From positions 1 to 51,119 of IMG/VR virus record IMGVR_UViG_3300037225_000040: DNA of 51,119 nt, one strand, 5' to 3'. A program made the position numbers and the translations under genes. Below the pieces are notes generated by a model. It searched no databases, was not told where the DNA came from, and saw nothing but the letters and a program-made list of their open reading frames with translations. Each line of letters starts with the position of its first letter. The first letter of the stretch is position 1. This document shows, in pieces, positions 24,542-34,604 of this stretch. Origin of the DNA: a virus.

Positions 24542-24572
24542 CATATTAATAACAATTTTAATAATTAAACAA

Positions 24573-24734
24573 ATGGACACAAATCAAAAAATTAATCAAA
24601 TTATACAGGCTCTCCAGATGCAAGAGTCTGTAAAAGATCCTACTACAAATTTTGTGACTAGTACCCCTACTATTACAGGTGATGATAGAAAAACACTAGT
24701 TTCAGCACTAGTGAAACTTTTAACAACAGTATAG
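24573..24734 (+). CDS. 53-residue hypothetical protein
   Basis: A small protein starting MDTNQKINQIIQALQMQ, mostly helical, with a middle TSTPTITGDDRKTLVSALVK. I chose ATG 24573 because the longer open frame to the left runs through the 24356 gene in another frame and reads as non-coding. An A-rich leader (ATTAAACAAATG) precedes it, and a clear terminator hairpin follows. It ends with TAG. Function unknown. Confidence 0.5.
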   Translation: MDTNQKINQIIQALQMQESVKDPTTNFVTSTPTITGDDRKTLVSALVKLLTTV

Positions 24735-24751
24735 GGTCTACGGTAAATCAT

Positions 24752-24773
24752 GAGGGTGATTAAGTTCACCCTC
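24752..24773 (+). terminator. Hairpin terminator
   Basis: GAGGGTGA (24752-24759) and TCACCCTC (24766-24773) form a perfect 8-bp stem with loop TTAAGT, followed by TTAATAA. It sits 17 bases after the 24573 gene in a 68-base gap. The U tract is short, so it may be partial. It separates the fibre/tail-tip genes from the tail tubular and cargo genes. Confidence 0.75.
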
Positions 24774-24802
24774 TTAATAAAGCAATTAAATAAGCTAATA
24801 AT

Positions 24803-25300
24803 ATGAAAAATTTTGAAATTCTTGTTTTAAATGATAATCTTGCTAAGATTAAAAATGTTACTGGTGTTCCTTTCTTAATTCTTCTTGATAAGAATCGTAG
24901 AAGAGTTAAAAAAGAAGCTGAATCTATTTTAAAAGGTAATGAAGCTACTGAAGAATATAAAGCATATGATAAAAAAAGAATTGAACTTAATGAAAAATAT
25001 GCTGTAAAAAATACAGATGGTAGTTTTAAAATGCTTAAAATAGAAGGTGATGATACAAAAGAAAAATATGATATTCCTATTGATAAAAAAGTTGAATATC
25101 AAACTAGTTTAGATGCTCTTAAATTAGAAAATAAAGATATTCTTGATAAAAGAGATAAACAACTCAAAGAATGGACTGAATTTCTTAATAATGAAAATAC
25201 TTCTTTTATTCCTCTTTTTATTAGTGAAGATCTTATTCCAAAAGATATGAATGAACAACTTTTTATCATATCTTCTCTTATTAAATATAATGAAGAATAA
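24803..25300 (+). CDS. DUF1617-like coiled-coil protein
   Basis: A 165-residue charged protein. Two helical stretches (DKNRRRVKKEAESILKG; KLENKDILDKRDKQLKEW) flank an acidic middle (NTDGSFKMLKIEGDDTKEKY), and the C-terminus has FIPLFISEDLIPKDM followed by a short helix. This arrangement of coiled coil, KYxxxxxDG hairpin, coiled coil and I-x-x-x-D-L end resembles small DUF1617-type phage proteins encoded next to tail genes, which may be assembly factors. The match is by pattern only and could be wrong. It lies 3 bases before the tail tubular gene. Confidence 0.5.
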   Translation: MKNFEILVLNDNLAKIKNVTGVPFLILLDKNRRRVKKEAESILKGNEATEEYKAYDKKRIELNEKYAVKNTDGSFKMLKIEGDDTKEKYDIPIDKKVEYQTSLDALKLENKDILDKRDKQLKEWTEFLNNENTSFIPLFISEDLIPKDMNEQLFIISSLIKYNEE

Positions 25301-25303
25301 AAT

Positions 25304-28300
25304 ATGAAACTAGGTGGTCTTAAATTAGATAATAAGTTTGCTGATACTATAGAAGGTGCTTGGTCATATGCTAAGAATATTCTTATTAGTAAGAATTTTA
25401 GTGAACTTGAATCTGAAAGTGGGTATGATGCAACTAATTCTGTAGTATTTAATGATACTAATTATAATTTATACGGTAGATTATGTACCGATAATTATAT
25501 TCTTACTTTTGCTAATTATGCAAATACTTTCAGAATTTATGCAGTACCCACTAATGGACTTCCTACTCTTACTAAACAACAAATTGTACAATGTGTTACT
25601 ATAAATACTCCTTTATGGGTTGATGCAGTATTTACATATAATAACTCTGGTGAACTTATAGTTATTTGGAGTGATGGTGCTAATGCACCTTATATGATTA
25701 ATGTTAGTCAATGTATAAATACTCCTATTACACTTACTATTCCAGATTCTATTTTGTTATTTCCTGTTTTTTCAGATACTAATATTTCTGCAATTAGTAT
25801 TTTAAATGAAGGTAATTTAAAGACTGGTGCTTATTATTTTACAGTAACTTATGAAATAGATAATGGTCTTAATACTTCATTTGGTCATATTTCAAATCCT
25901 GTATTTATTACAGGTGTTAATCTTAATCAAGATGATAAAAAAATAACTGGACTTGCTGGTGGTTATACTACAACTAATGCTATTGGTATTAATATTACAG
26001 GTTTGGATTCTAGATATAAAAGATTTAAACTTGGTGTTATTTATAAAACAAATACAGGTATTCAAGCGTATATTACTTTACCATATACAATAAATGCTAA
26101 TGGTAATTTTGTAATTATTGAAGATTTATCTATATTAACTATTACAGAATTAGAAGATATTTTAGTTACTAATCCTGCATTTAATAAAATAGAAGGTTTA
26201 ACTATTTCACATGGTAGACTTAGAATTGCTAATTGTACTACTGTTCCAATAATTTCGATGGCTAATATATATGATTATATTATTTGTTCTACTACTCCTG
26301 TACTTAAAATGGAATGGTATTTTAATGATATTATTTCATTGAATGATCCTTTTACAAGTTATAAAAATCCTTCTGTAATATTTGATAAAAAAGGTTTTAG
26401 AACTGATGAAGTATATGCTTTTTATCTAGGATTAAGACTTAAAACTGGTGGTCTTTATGGAGTTTATCATATTCCTGGTAGAAAAGCTGGAAGTTCCGGA
26501 GAACGTACAAATCAAACTAATACTATTGATGGAACTCCTATAAATGATTTTATTCTTGAAAGTACTGCTCTTCAAACTGGTGGTGGTAATCATGGTTCAC
26601 TTGGATTTTGGGAAAATACTAATGAAGTATATGATAGTTCTTATGGTACTAAAATAGGAGATGTATCTGGAGATACTTATGGTGGTGGACGTAAAGTTAG
26701 GCATCATAGATTTCCTTCTATAGATCAATTAATGAATTGGTTTGGTTCTTATATAAATAGTACATTTACTAATATTGCAACTTATTTTCTTGGTACAAAT
26801 TCAGTTATAGTTAATAGTGGAGATCATAGATATTGTTGTTTTAATGGTCTTGATTATTATCCTCCTTCAGGTTGGAATCCTCCTGTAAATGATAGTCCAA
26901 TGGTATTATCTCCAGATAATGCTAATCAATTTACAGCAAATACTGCAATGACTGTTGTTATTACTGGTACTCCAACTATGCCACAGACTGATGGTACTGG
27001 TTCTGTTGCTATTGGTATTTGGATTAATAGAGTTCTTCAATATAGTGATCAAAGAACGTCTGTTAATGGTACTACTACATTTAATACAATAAATCAAACA
27101 TTTACTCTTGCTGTTGGTGATATTCTTGCTATTGGTGCTGATGGATGGACTACTATTTGGGGAACTACTCCTCTTAGACGTCAATGTAATTTTAGTCTTA
27201 CTATTCAAACTAAAACTGCAAGTATTACTGCTAAAGCATTAGGTCTACGTTGTACATTTGATGCTACTCAAATTACAGATGCACCTACTCTTAATTTTAT
27301 TAATAGTTATATTGATTCTATTGAAATATTTTATGCTAAGCGTTCTATGATTAATCAACTTAAAATTGATCAAAGCATAGGTACTGCTGATCTTCCTACT
27401 AGGTTTCATGGATTTGACAGTATGGCTAATCTTCTTAATATAACTCCTAATTTACTTAAACTTGAAGCTATTCCCGCAACTATAGATTATAGTGTAAATA
27501 ATGTAGATCACACAGTACTTGTTACAAATTATAGTACTCGTGTAAGTGGTGCTACTAATAGATTTACTCTTATTAATAAAACTAGTTATTTTCCAGCACT
27601 TAATACTTCTACTACTCCAAATAATGCAAATAGAGAAAATTGTTATGCTTTAACTACAGGTCATGCACTTGCTAATATTGCATATGGTTTAGTATCTATA
27701 ATGAATTGGAAAGTTGATCTTTATTTAGATTTTGCTAATCAACAAATTGTCAGTACTGGAAAAATTATTCCAATTACTAGTCCTGGTACTTATAATCTTT
27801 ATGGTGGAGATACATATTTATCTAAATATAGTTTTATTGCTATTGATTCTTCTAAAAATGTATTTATATATTATTTTCCATGTGAATCTAGTTCTAATAT
27901 TACACTTAGAGAAGAAGGAGTAAATACTATTGATAAGATTTATCCTAGTACTTTAATTCAACATAATCTTCCTACTAGTATTTCTCCAGTAGATCAAGAT
28001 ACATTTATTAATGCAATGATTAAGGCAGGTCAAGTTAATAGTTATATATATGATAATATTTGGACTGCTATTAATATGATTAATCAACCTGAAATTAATA
28101 ATCAAAATACTATATATAAAAACTTTTTTCCAAATAGAATTTTTAGTTCTATTGAACAACCTCTTACTACAGACGTTGTATTTTTAAGAAGATTTAATAT
28201 TCTTGATTATTATGATATTCCTAATAATAAAGGAGCTATTAAACAACTTATTGGAACTAAAAATTTACTTTATATTCGTTGTGAACATTCTTTATTTAGA

Positions 28301-29716
28301 GGTATGGATAAAGATAGTTTACAAACTGGAGATGGTGTAGATCTTAGACTTAAAAGTACAGATATTTTTGAAGGTACTGTTGATGAGATTTTTGATGATA
28401 ATAATTCATATATTGGATATTCTGGTAAAGAGTCTATTATTCTTACTCCTTATGGATTATTTGGAATAGATCATATTAAAAAAGTTGTTTATCATATTGC
28501 TGATAAATATACAGATATTAGTAAATTTGGTATTGCTGATTGGCTTATAAATCGTCTTAATGGAACTACTTTTAACCCTTCTACTTGTCTTATAAATAGT
28601 ACTTATGGTAAAGGAATAAGTGTCGGATATGATACAGTTAATAAAAGAGCATTTATTAATGTTATGTCTGATGGTGGTTATAGTAGTTTTATATTAAGTT
28701 ATAATTTTGAAGCTAATATGTGGGTTGCTTTTCATGAATATTCTGTTAAGAATTTCTGTAGTACTAAATATGGTAATTTACATCTTGATGGAACTACTCT
28801 TCGTCCTATAACAACTGGTAATTATGGTTGGTTTACTGCATTTAAAGATAGTATAGTTGATTTTCTATTTAATGGTAATGGTGAAGATTCAGTACTTCTT
28901 AAATCTATTAAATGGGTAACTAATATAGAAGATAATAATGGAGTTAATTATTGGGATAAAACATTAACTTCTATTATGATATTTTCTAAAAATCTTTGTA
29001 CTGGATTAATTACAGTTACTAAAAGAGTTATTACTGAAACTAATAATACTTATACTCAATCTTTTGTTCCAAATAATGGATTTCTTAATGGAACAGCTCC
29101 TTGTGATGCAGTATATCCTTTAAATATAACTGGCAGTAATCCTGTAGGTTCATGGATTCTTGCTAGTAGTTATGCACTTAGTAAAAATACTTTTACTGCT
29201 AGTGGAAATCAAACTTTTACATTAAGTGGAAGTCTTACTAAACATGCTAATGCTACAAATATTACTGTTAATTTCTTTATAAATGGAGTTCAAGTTTGGA
29301 CAAGTGGAGTTTCTACTAATCCTATTGATCTTTCTACTTATGGAGTTATAAAAATTCCTAATGGACAGACTTTTTCTATTGAAGTTCATCAATATATTCC
29401 AACTACTAATGGTACTCCTAGTGGAACAATTTCTATTGCAATATATAATCCTACTGGTGTTATTAGTACTGGAAATAGTAAATTTATAAATGGAGAATGG
29501 GATTATAATTATATTGCAGATGCCTTAATAGACCCAAATTCAGCATTTCTGGACAATGATTTTAATGTCATTGGAGGAAATATTAATCAGAGTAAAACAT
29601 GGAGTTTAAAGTCTAAATTTATTGCTAAAGTATTTACAATTAGAACTATCTTTACAAATACTGGTACTCTTAAATATAGAATTTCTAATATTAAAATTAA
29701 CGCTAAAAAGATATGA
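25304..29716 (+). CDS. Tail tubular/stabilisation (muzzle-like) protein
   Basis: A 1470-residue protein. The N-terminus (MKLGGLKLDNKFADTIEGAW; NYNLYGRLCTDNYILTFANY) matches the start of crAss-like stabilisation or tail tubular proteins related to P22 gp10, in which beta-propeller repeats wrap the tail barrel. Repeated strand patterns such as VDAVFTYNNSGELIVIWSDG are propeller-like. Residues about 540-660 and 1280-1390 each contain a beta-sandwich-like stretch rich in Thr, Asn and Gly, inserted relative to shorter homologues. It is the largest virion-tail gene before the cargo genes and probably corresponds to the muzzle seen in crAss-like virions. The stop overlaps the next start by 4 bases (ATGA). 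Confidence 0.65.
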   Translation: MKLGGLKLDNKFADTIEGAWSYAKNILISKNFSELESESGYDATNSVVFNDTNYNLYGRLCTDNYILTFANYANTFRIYAVPTNGLPTLTKQQIVQCVTINTPLWVDAVFTYNNSGELIVIWSDGANAPYMINVSQCINTPITLTIPDSILLFPVFSDTNISAISILNEGNLKTGAYYFTVTYEIDNGLNTSFGHISNPVFITGVNLNQDDKKITGLAGGYTTTNAIGINITGLDSRYKRFKLGVIYKTNTGIQAYITLPYTINANGNFVIIEDLSILTITELEDILVTNPAFNKIEGLTISHGRLRIANCTTVPIISMANIYDYIICSTTPVLKMEWYFNDIISLNDPFTSYKNPSVIFDKKGFRTDEVYAFYLGLRLKTGGLYGVYHIPGRKAGSSGERTNQTNTIDGTPINDFILESTALQTGGGNHGSLGFWENTNEVYDSSYGTKIGDVSGDTYGGGRKVRHHRFPSIDQLMNWFGSYINSTFTNIATYFLGTNSVIVNSGDHRYCCFNGLDYYPPSGWNPPVNDSPMVLSPDNANQFTANTAMTVVITGTPTMPQTDGTGSVAIGIWINRVLQYSDQRTSVNGTTTFNTINQTFTLAVGDILAIGADGWTTIWGTTPLRRQCNFSLTIQTKTASITAKALGLRCTFDATQITDAPTLNFINSYIDSIEIFYAKRSMINQLKIDQSIGTADLPTRFHGFDSMANLLNITPNLLKLEAIPATIDYSVNNVDHTVLVTNYSTRVSGATNRFTLINKTSYFPALNTSTTPNNANRENCYALTTGHALANIAYGLVSIMNWKVDLYLDFANQQIVSTGKIIPITSPGTYNLYGGDTYLSKYSFIAIDSSKNVFIYYFPCESSSNITLREEGVNTIDKIYPSTLIQHNLPTSISPVDQDTFINAMIKAGQVNSYIYDNIWTAINMINQPEINNQNTIYKNFFPNRIFSSIEQPLTTDVVFLRRFNILDYYDIPNNKGAIKQLIGTKNLLYIRCEHSLFRGMDKDSLQTGDGVDLRLKSTDIFEGTVDEIFDDNNSYIGYSGKESIILTPYGLFGIDHIKKVVYHIADKYTDISKFGIADWLINRLNGTTFNPSTCLINSTYGKGISVGYDTVNKRAFINVMSDGGYSSFILSYNFEANMWVAFHEYSVKNFCSTKYGNLHLDGTTLRPITTGNYGWFTAFKDSIVDFLFNGNGEDSVLLKSIKWVTNIEDNNGVNYWDKTLTSIMIFSKNLCTGLITVTKRVITETNNTYTQSFVPNNGFLNGTAPCDAVYPLNITGSNPVGSWILASSYALSKNTFTASGNQTFTLSGSLTKHANATNITVNFFINGVQVWTSGVSTNPIDLSTYGVIKIPNGQTFSIEVHQYIPTTNGTPSGTISIAIYNPTGVISTGNSKFINGEWDYNYIADALIDPNSAFLDNDFNVIGGNINQSKTWSLKSKFIAKVFTIRTIFTNTGTLKYRISNIKINAKKI

Positions 29717-32145
29717 AAATAGTTAGAAGTTATCATACTCCATTTGCAGGTAATAGTGGACATGTAAGTGGTAAAACAAATGGAAGTTCTAATTCTCCTA
29801 TGAGAACTCTTTCAATTGCTAGAGGTAAAATTTATAATGCTCCACTTAAAGGTGTTTCTTCTAGTATTTCTAAAAATCCTGGTAAAAAAGATTTTACTCG
29901 TCAACGTCCGGGTATTCATATAATTGATAATTCTGGTAAACATTATCATGTTATGGGACATATTCCTATAACTACTGCTAGAAGTTATCATGCTGCACTT
30001 CTTAAAAGTTGGGGTGGAGAAATGAATAAAGGTGACAAAATAGGAATTAAAAGTAATTTTAATGGTAGACCTTTAATGACTCTTCCTAGTCTTACTACAA
30101 AAAAATACAATTACCCTTTAGAAAATGGTAAAGATTTAATGCGAGATGATGGTGGTCTTGCTGATAATTCTACTATGACTAATCGTCAATTTCTTCCTAG
30201 AACCATGACTCCTGAAGAAGTTGGTAATCATTTAATACAAAGTGGTTTATATAAAGGAAGTATTGATAATTGGAGAGCATTAGCACCTGAACAAAAAGCT
30301 GCTTATTTAGATCCTAATAAAGGTTATCGTTATACTTATGATCCTAAAGATTTGTCTTCCAATCCTGGTGGTGGAAGATATTGGAGAAATGATACTATTC
30401 CTGGTAATCATTTGCCAAATAGTGTAAAATATCTTGAAGCAGATGCTTTAAAGAAATTTGATAAGAGTACTTATAAATATGATCCTACTATTCAAAAAGA
30501 TTGGGGTGGTGCTTTCTCAGGAATGAGTCAAGGTGCTGGAATGGGAGCTAGTATTGGTACTATATTTGGACCTGAAGGTACTGTTATTGGTGGAGCTATT
30601 GGAGGATTAGCAGGTGCTATTTTTGGTAATGTAACTAGTAATAATGCAAATCGTATTAAAAAAAGACAGGCACAAGCAATTGAAAATGCTAAATTAACTA
30701 ATAAAAAGAATACTGATGCTATAAATAATGATGCTCTTTATAGTAATGATTCACAACAGTTAGGACAATATAAAGAATTAAATAATGAAGATTTATATAC
30801 TGCTAATGGTGGTATGATTAAACCCTCTCATAAAGGAAGATTTACTGCTTATAAAGCTAGAACAGGAAAAACTACTAGTGAAGCACTTCATAGTAATAAT
30901 GCACATGTTAGATCAATGGCTCAATTTGCCGTCAATGCTAAGAAATTTCATCATGCTATGGGTGGCAATCTTAGACTTCCTCCTACTCCAGATGCAGAAT
31001 TTGAAAATACAGGTTATACAAGTAATATGAAATTTGCTAAAACTCCACTTAATAGATATTATGCTTCTGGTGGTAATTTAAGACTTCCTCCAGCAGAACA
31101 TGATAAACTTTCTAATGGAGCTGAATTACTTACTAATCCTCAAGGTGGTACAAATGGTTCTCATGAACAAGGTGACAACATTCCTATTTCTAAAGGGGGT
31201 CAAACAAGTGCTATAGCTGAACCTGGAGAAGTTATTACTAAAGATGCAAATGGTAAACCTTATGTTATATCTAAACGTAATGGTTTAGCACAAAAATATA
31301 TGGCTCTTGAGGCTATGAAAAGAAATGTTGGTAAAGAGAAAAAAGAAAGTATTAATAAAGAACAAAGAATGATTCCTAGTCAGAATGAACAGATTAGGAG
31401 AAGAATTGAAGGTAATAAAGGAATTCCTGAAGCTAGATGTGGTAGAAGATTAGATGCTGGTGGTGGATTAGGTGCTAGTGGAATTACTAGTATGATTACA
31501 GGTGCATTAGGTACTGTTGGTAATATGTTAGAATCTAATAAAGCTCTTAAATATCAGACTGGGTTAATTAATCAAAATATTGCAGATGCTCAAGCATTTA
31601 CTCCTGTTTTGAATAAAGCATATACTGCTAGAACTAAAGTAGATGTAGGAGATCAAATTTCTGCTGCTAATAGTGGTTATAATTCAGATGTTAATAGACT
31701 TTCTAATATTACTGATCCAGGTCTTGCAAATGCTCTTAAAAATAATGCAAATATAAATAGAATGAATTCTCTTAATTCTATTTATGGTAATAAAGCAAGA
31801 ATGGAACAAGGAATTAATGAACAAAATATAAATACTATTAATCAAACAAATGCTAGTAACACTAGTATTTTAAATAATACTGCACTTTATAAACTTAATG
31901 CTTTAACTCAAGGACGTGAACAATTAGGTAATGCTGAATCTGCTAGAGTAGCTAATGATCAAAGTGCTATGAAAGAATTTAATCAAGAAGTTTATAATCA
32001 ACAGGCACTTAAAAATATGTCTTTGAGATATAAAGGAATGTTTGATAATACTGGTAAAAAGTTTGGTGGTAAAATTAAATCTTCTAGACCTTCTAGAATT
32101 GGTAATAAAATAAATGTTTCTAAACGTACTTTAAAAGCTGCATAA
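29713..32145 (+). CDS. Virion cargo/ejection protein with glycine zipper
   Basis: An 810-residue basic protein of the crAss cargo type. The N-terminal 60 residues are Ser/Lys/Gly-rich. A glycine-zipper segment at about residues 274-307 (GAGMGASIGTIFGPEGTVIG and following) could insert into membranes. The block HVRSMAQFAVNAKKFHHAMG near 400-418 and the later SHEQGDNIPISKGG followed by EPGEV near 480-505 match motifs shared among large cargo proteins of crAss-like and related phages (FA-x-NA-K; H-E-Q ... GGxP ... GEV). GGNLRLPP occurs twice. Such proteins are packed in the virion and ejected with the DNA. It overlaps the tubular gene by 4 bases and is followed 1 base later by the second cargo gene. 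Confidence 0.65.
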   Translation: MKIVRSYHTPFAGNSGHVSGKTNGSSNSPMRTLSIARGKIYNAPLKGVSSSISKNPGKKDFTRQRPGIHIIDNSGKHYHVMGHIPITTARSYHAALLKSWGGEMNKGDKIGIKSNFNGRPLMTLPSLTTKKYNYPLENGKDLMRDDGGLADNSTMTNRQFLPRTMTPEEVGNHLIQSGLYKGSIDNWRALAPEQKAAYLDPNKGYRYTYDPKDLSSNPGGGRYWRNDTIPGNHLPNSVKYLEADALKKFDKSTYKYDPTIQKDWGGAFSGMSQGAGMGASIGTIFGPEGTVIGGAIGGLAGAIFGNVTSNNANRIKKRQAQAIENAKLTNKKNTDAINNDALYSNDSQQLGQYKELNNEDLYTANGGMIKPSHKGRFTAYKARTGKTTSEALHSNNAHVRSMAQFAVNAKKFHHAMGGNLRLPPTPDAEFENTGYTSNMKFAKTPLNRYYASGGNLRLPPAEHDKLSNGAELLTNPQGGTNGSHEQGDNIPISKGGQTSAIAEPGEVITKDANGKPYVISKRNGLAQKYMALEAMKRNVGKEKKESINKEQRMIPSQNEQIRRRIEGNKGIPEARCGRRLDAGGGLGASGITSMITGALGTVGNMLESNKALKYQTGLINQNIADAQAFTPVLNKAYTARTKVDVGDQISAANSGYNSDVNRLSNITDPGLANALKNNANINRMNSLNSIYGNKARMEQGINEQNINTINQTNASNTSILNNTALYKLNALTQGREQLGNAESARVANDQSAMKEFNQEVYNQQALKNMSLRYKGMFDNTGKKFGGKIKSSRPSRIGNKINVSKRTLKAA

Positions 32146-32146
32146 T

Positions 32147-34603
32147 ATGGGAATGGATTTTGCTAAATTTAATCCTACTTATGTAGGTGCTCCTCTAGAT
32201 ACCTATGAGAAGACTGGTCAAATTCTAGCTAATAGATGGACTCAGAATGTCGATAGATTAGATAAAATTGGAGAAACTCTTAGTAATATATCTAGTAGTA
32301 TTGATCCTAAAAATCAAGGAATATTAGATGATGCTCAAGCTAAAATTAATACTACTTTATCTGGTATTGGTACTAACTATCAATTTGCTGATGGTGCTAT
32401 AAGAGAAGCTACTAGATATATTACTCAAAATGACATGCTTAGAGCTGCTCAAATTGATTATGAAAATCAAATTAAAAATAGACAACAAAATAATCAAGCA
32501 CTAATTGATGGTAAAACTACTCAAGAAGGACTTAAAGCAACTAATATAATGGATCAAGTTGTTAATAGTAAACCTCTTACTAAAGATCCTGTGGATGGTA
32601 GTATTCAAAATAGATATAAACCTATGATGGCTCCTGCTGATCCTAAAGTTAGTGATAAAATAATAGCTCTTACTAAAATTATTACTAGTCATCCTGATGA
32701 GATTACAAAATGGATTGATCCTGATATGGCTGGCTATTTAAAAGAAGCTCATATATCATTTGTTGATTCAAATAAAGTAGCTGCTACTCTTAAGAGTTAT
32801 CTTAGTAATCAACCTGAAATTAAAGGATATTATGATTATATTAACAATGCTAATATGATTGCACAATATGCTAAAACTGATGGTAAAGGTAATTTTCAAT
32901 ATGATAACAATGGAAATCTTTTATATAATGATATTACTCCTGAAGATTTTAAAAATAATACAGGTTTGCAAATTGATGATAATTGGAATATTTTAAGTGA
33001 TAAAAAAACAGTTAGACTTCCTGATGGAACTACAAAAGAAGTTCAAATGGATAACACTCCTAATAATCTTTTAGTTAGTTCTAATGTAAAATCATATTTT
33101 GATACAGTTGCAAATGCTATGGAATCTGTAGTTCCTGGTAGTAGTGATATTATTAAATCTGGATTTAATGATGTTATTGCAATGAATGGAGTTACTCAAC
33201 AAGATGTTATTCGTGCTCATTATCTTAATCAACTAACTAGTGATTCTCTTGATCGAAAAGTTGATTTTGCTGGAGGTTTAGGTTATCAAAAAAATACTAC
33301 AAAAGAAGTTGAACTTAAAGGTTATTGGCAAGATCGTCAATGGCGACATGAAAAAGAATTAACTCAACCCGCTTATATAATTAGTAATACTAATACTCCA
33401 TATAAGAGTGAAAATTTTAATATAGATGATTATAAAAATACTTTAACTGGTATTAATGATCAACTTCAAAAAGTTTCTAAAGATTCTCAAGAATATAGTG
33501 ATTTGACTAGAAGAAAAGATGATGTAGAAAATAGTATTAAAATGTTTACTAATTCTTTTGCTAATACTAATCTTGGTCAACGTACTATAAATAATGCTTG
33601 GAAAGAATATCTAGATGGACTTAGTCCTAATCTTCAAACAAAATATAAAGATACTAAATATTTTAATGAATTTAAAGATTATCTTAGTGGTAGTACAGAA
33701 GAATTAACAAATCTTGATCATACAATTGGAAAAAGTATAATAAGTCCTCCTGGATATGCACCTTCATCAAAGGGTTATCCAGAAGGTTCTACTACTGTTC
33801 TTAAAAATATAGATTATTTTAAAAATAATTTTGATAAAACTACAGAAGATGCTGTTAAAACAAGTGGAGTTGCTCTTAGTGGAACTGCTGCTTGGATATA
33901 TGATACAAATAACAAATTAGATACTATTCATAATAGTCTTGGTACTTTTGCAATATCTAATAGTGGTTCTTTTGAAGTTCCTGGTGCTGAAGGTGGAGTT
34001 AAAACTCTTGATCAATATATTGCTAATAAAATACCGAATTTTAATCCTTCTGAATATACTATTACTGCTGCTCCTAATAATCCTACTGCAGGAGTTGGTG
34101 GAGTTTGGACATTAAATATTGTACCAAATAATAATTATCCTAAAGAAAGAGCTGGTAAACCAGCTACTCCTATATCAATTCAAAATCTTTCTGTTACTCC
34201 TAGTAATATTGAATCTAATTTACATTCTTTAGCAGGACAATTATATAATAATGCTAGTAGTCCAGAAGTACAAAAATTAGCTAAGAATTTAATGGTTTCT
34301 TCTATATATGGTAAAGATTTTGATCAAGCACTTCTTGAATATAAATTACTTAATGCTGCTGGAAAACCTACTGTTCCATATGTAAAAAGATTTTATGGAA
34401 CTGCTATCGCTAATGGTAACCTTAAAGATAATTCATATTTGGAACTAAGAGAAGATACTCCTGGTAGTGGTAATTTTATTACTAGTTTAGTTCAAGAAGA
34501 TAAGAATGGTATTAGGAATGCACAACTTAATGAAACTCCTATGAATATAAGAAGTACAGAACAATTTTTATTTGATAATTACTACGGAAAACAATCTAAA
34601 TAA
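32147..34603 (+). CDS. Virion cargo/ejection protein, helical
   Basis: An 818-residue protein. The N-terminus MGMDFAKFNPTYVGAPLDTY fits the start of a crAss-like cargo protein family (F-x-P-x-YVGAPL followed by long helices). Residues about 20-120 are helical with regular charge (RWTQNVDRLDKIGETLSNIS). The remainder mixes helical and Asn-rich loop regions; PDGTTKEVQMDNTPNNLL and later QRTINNAWKEYLDGLS are examples. It lacks enzyme motifs and clear membrane segments. Position between the first cargo protein and the virion RNA polymerase suggests that all three travel together in the head and enter the cell at infection. Start is the ATG 2 bases after the previous stop. Confidence 0.65.
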   Translation: MGMDFAKFNPTYVGAPLDTYEKTGQILANRWTQNVDRLDKIGETLSNISSSIDPKNQGILDDAQAKINTTLSGIGTNYQFADGAIREATRYITQNDMLRAAQIDYENQIKNRQQNNQALIDGKTTQEGLKATNIMDQVVNSKPLTKDPVDGSIQNRYKPMMAPADPKVSDKIIALTKIITSHPDEITKWIDPDMAGYLKEAHISFVDSNKVAATLKSYLSNQPEIKGYYDYINNANMIAQYAKTDGKGNFQYDNNGNLLYNDITPEDFKNNTGLQIDDNWNILSDKKTVRLPDGTTKEVQMDNTPNNLLVSSNVKSYFDTVANAMESVVPGSSDIIKSGFNDVIAMNGVTQQDVIRAHYLNQLTSDSLDRKVDFAGGLGYQKNTTKEVELKGYWQDRQWRHEKELTQPAYIISNTNTPYKSENFNIDDYKNTLTGINDQLQKVSKDSQEYSDLTRRKDDVENSIKMFTNSFANTNLGQRTINNAWKEYLDGLSPNLQTKYKDTKYFNEFKDYLSGSTEELTNLDHTIGKSIISPPGYAPSSKGYPEGSTTVLKNIDYFKNNFDKTTEDAVKTSGVALSGTAAWIYDTNNKLDTIHNSLGTFAISNSGSFEVPGAEGGVKTLDQYIANKIPNFNPSEYTITAAPNNPTAGVGGVWTLNIVPNNNYPKERAGKPATPISIQNLSVTPSNIESNLHSLAGQLYNNASSPEVQKLAKNLMVSSIYGKDFDQALLEYKLLNAAGKPTVPYVKRFYGTAIANGNLKDNSYLELREDTPGSGNFITSLVQEDKNGIRNAQLNETPMNIRSTEQFLFDNYYGKQSK

Positions 34604-34604
34604 T

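Noticed and set aside
24408-24572. Longer ORF running into the 53-residue gene
   Set aside because: Its first part overlaps the TM protein at 24356 in another frame and encodes a Leu/Met-rich artefact. Only the part from ATG 24573 has normal composition and a leader.
34572-34604. Upstream start for the giant polymerase
   Set aside because: It lies within the preceding cargo gene. ATG 34605, one base after its stop, matches the packing of neighbouring genes.
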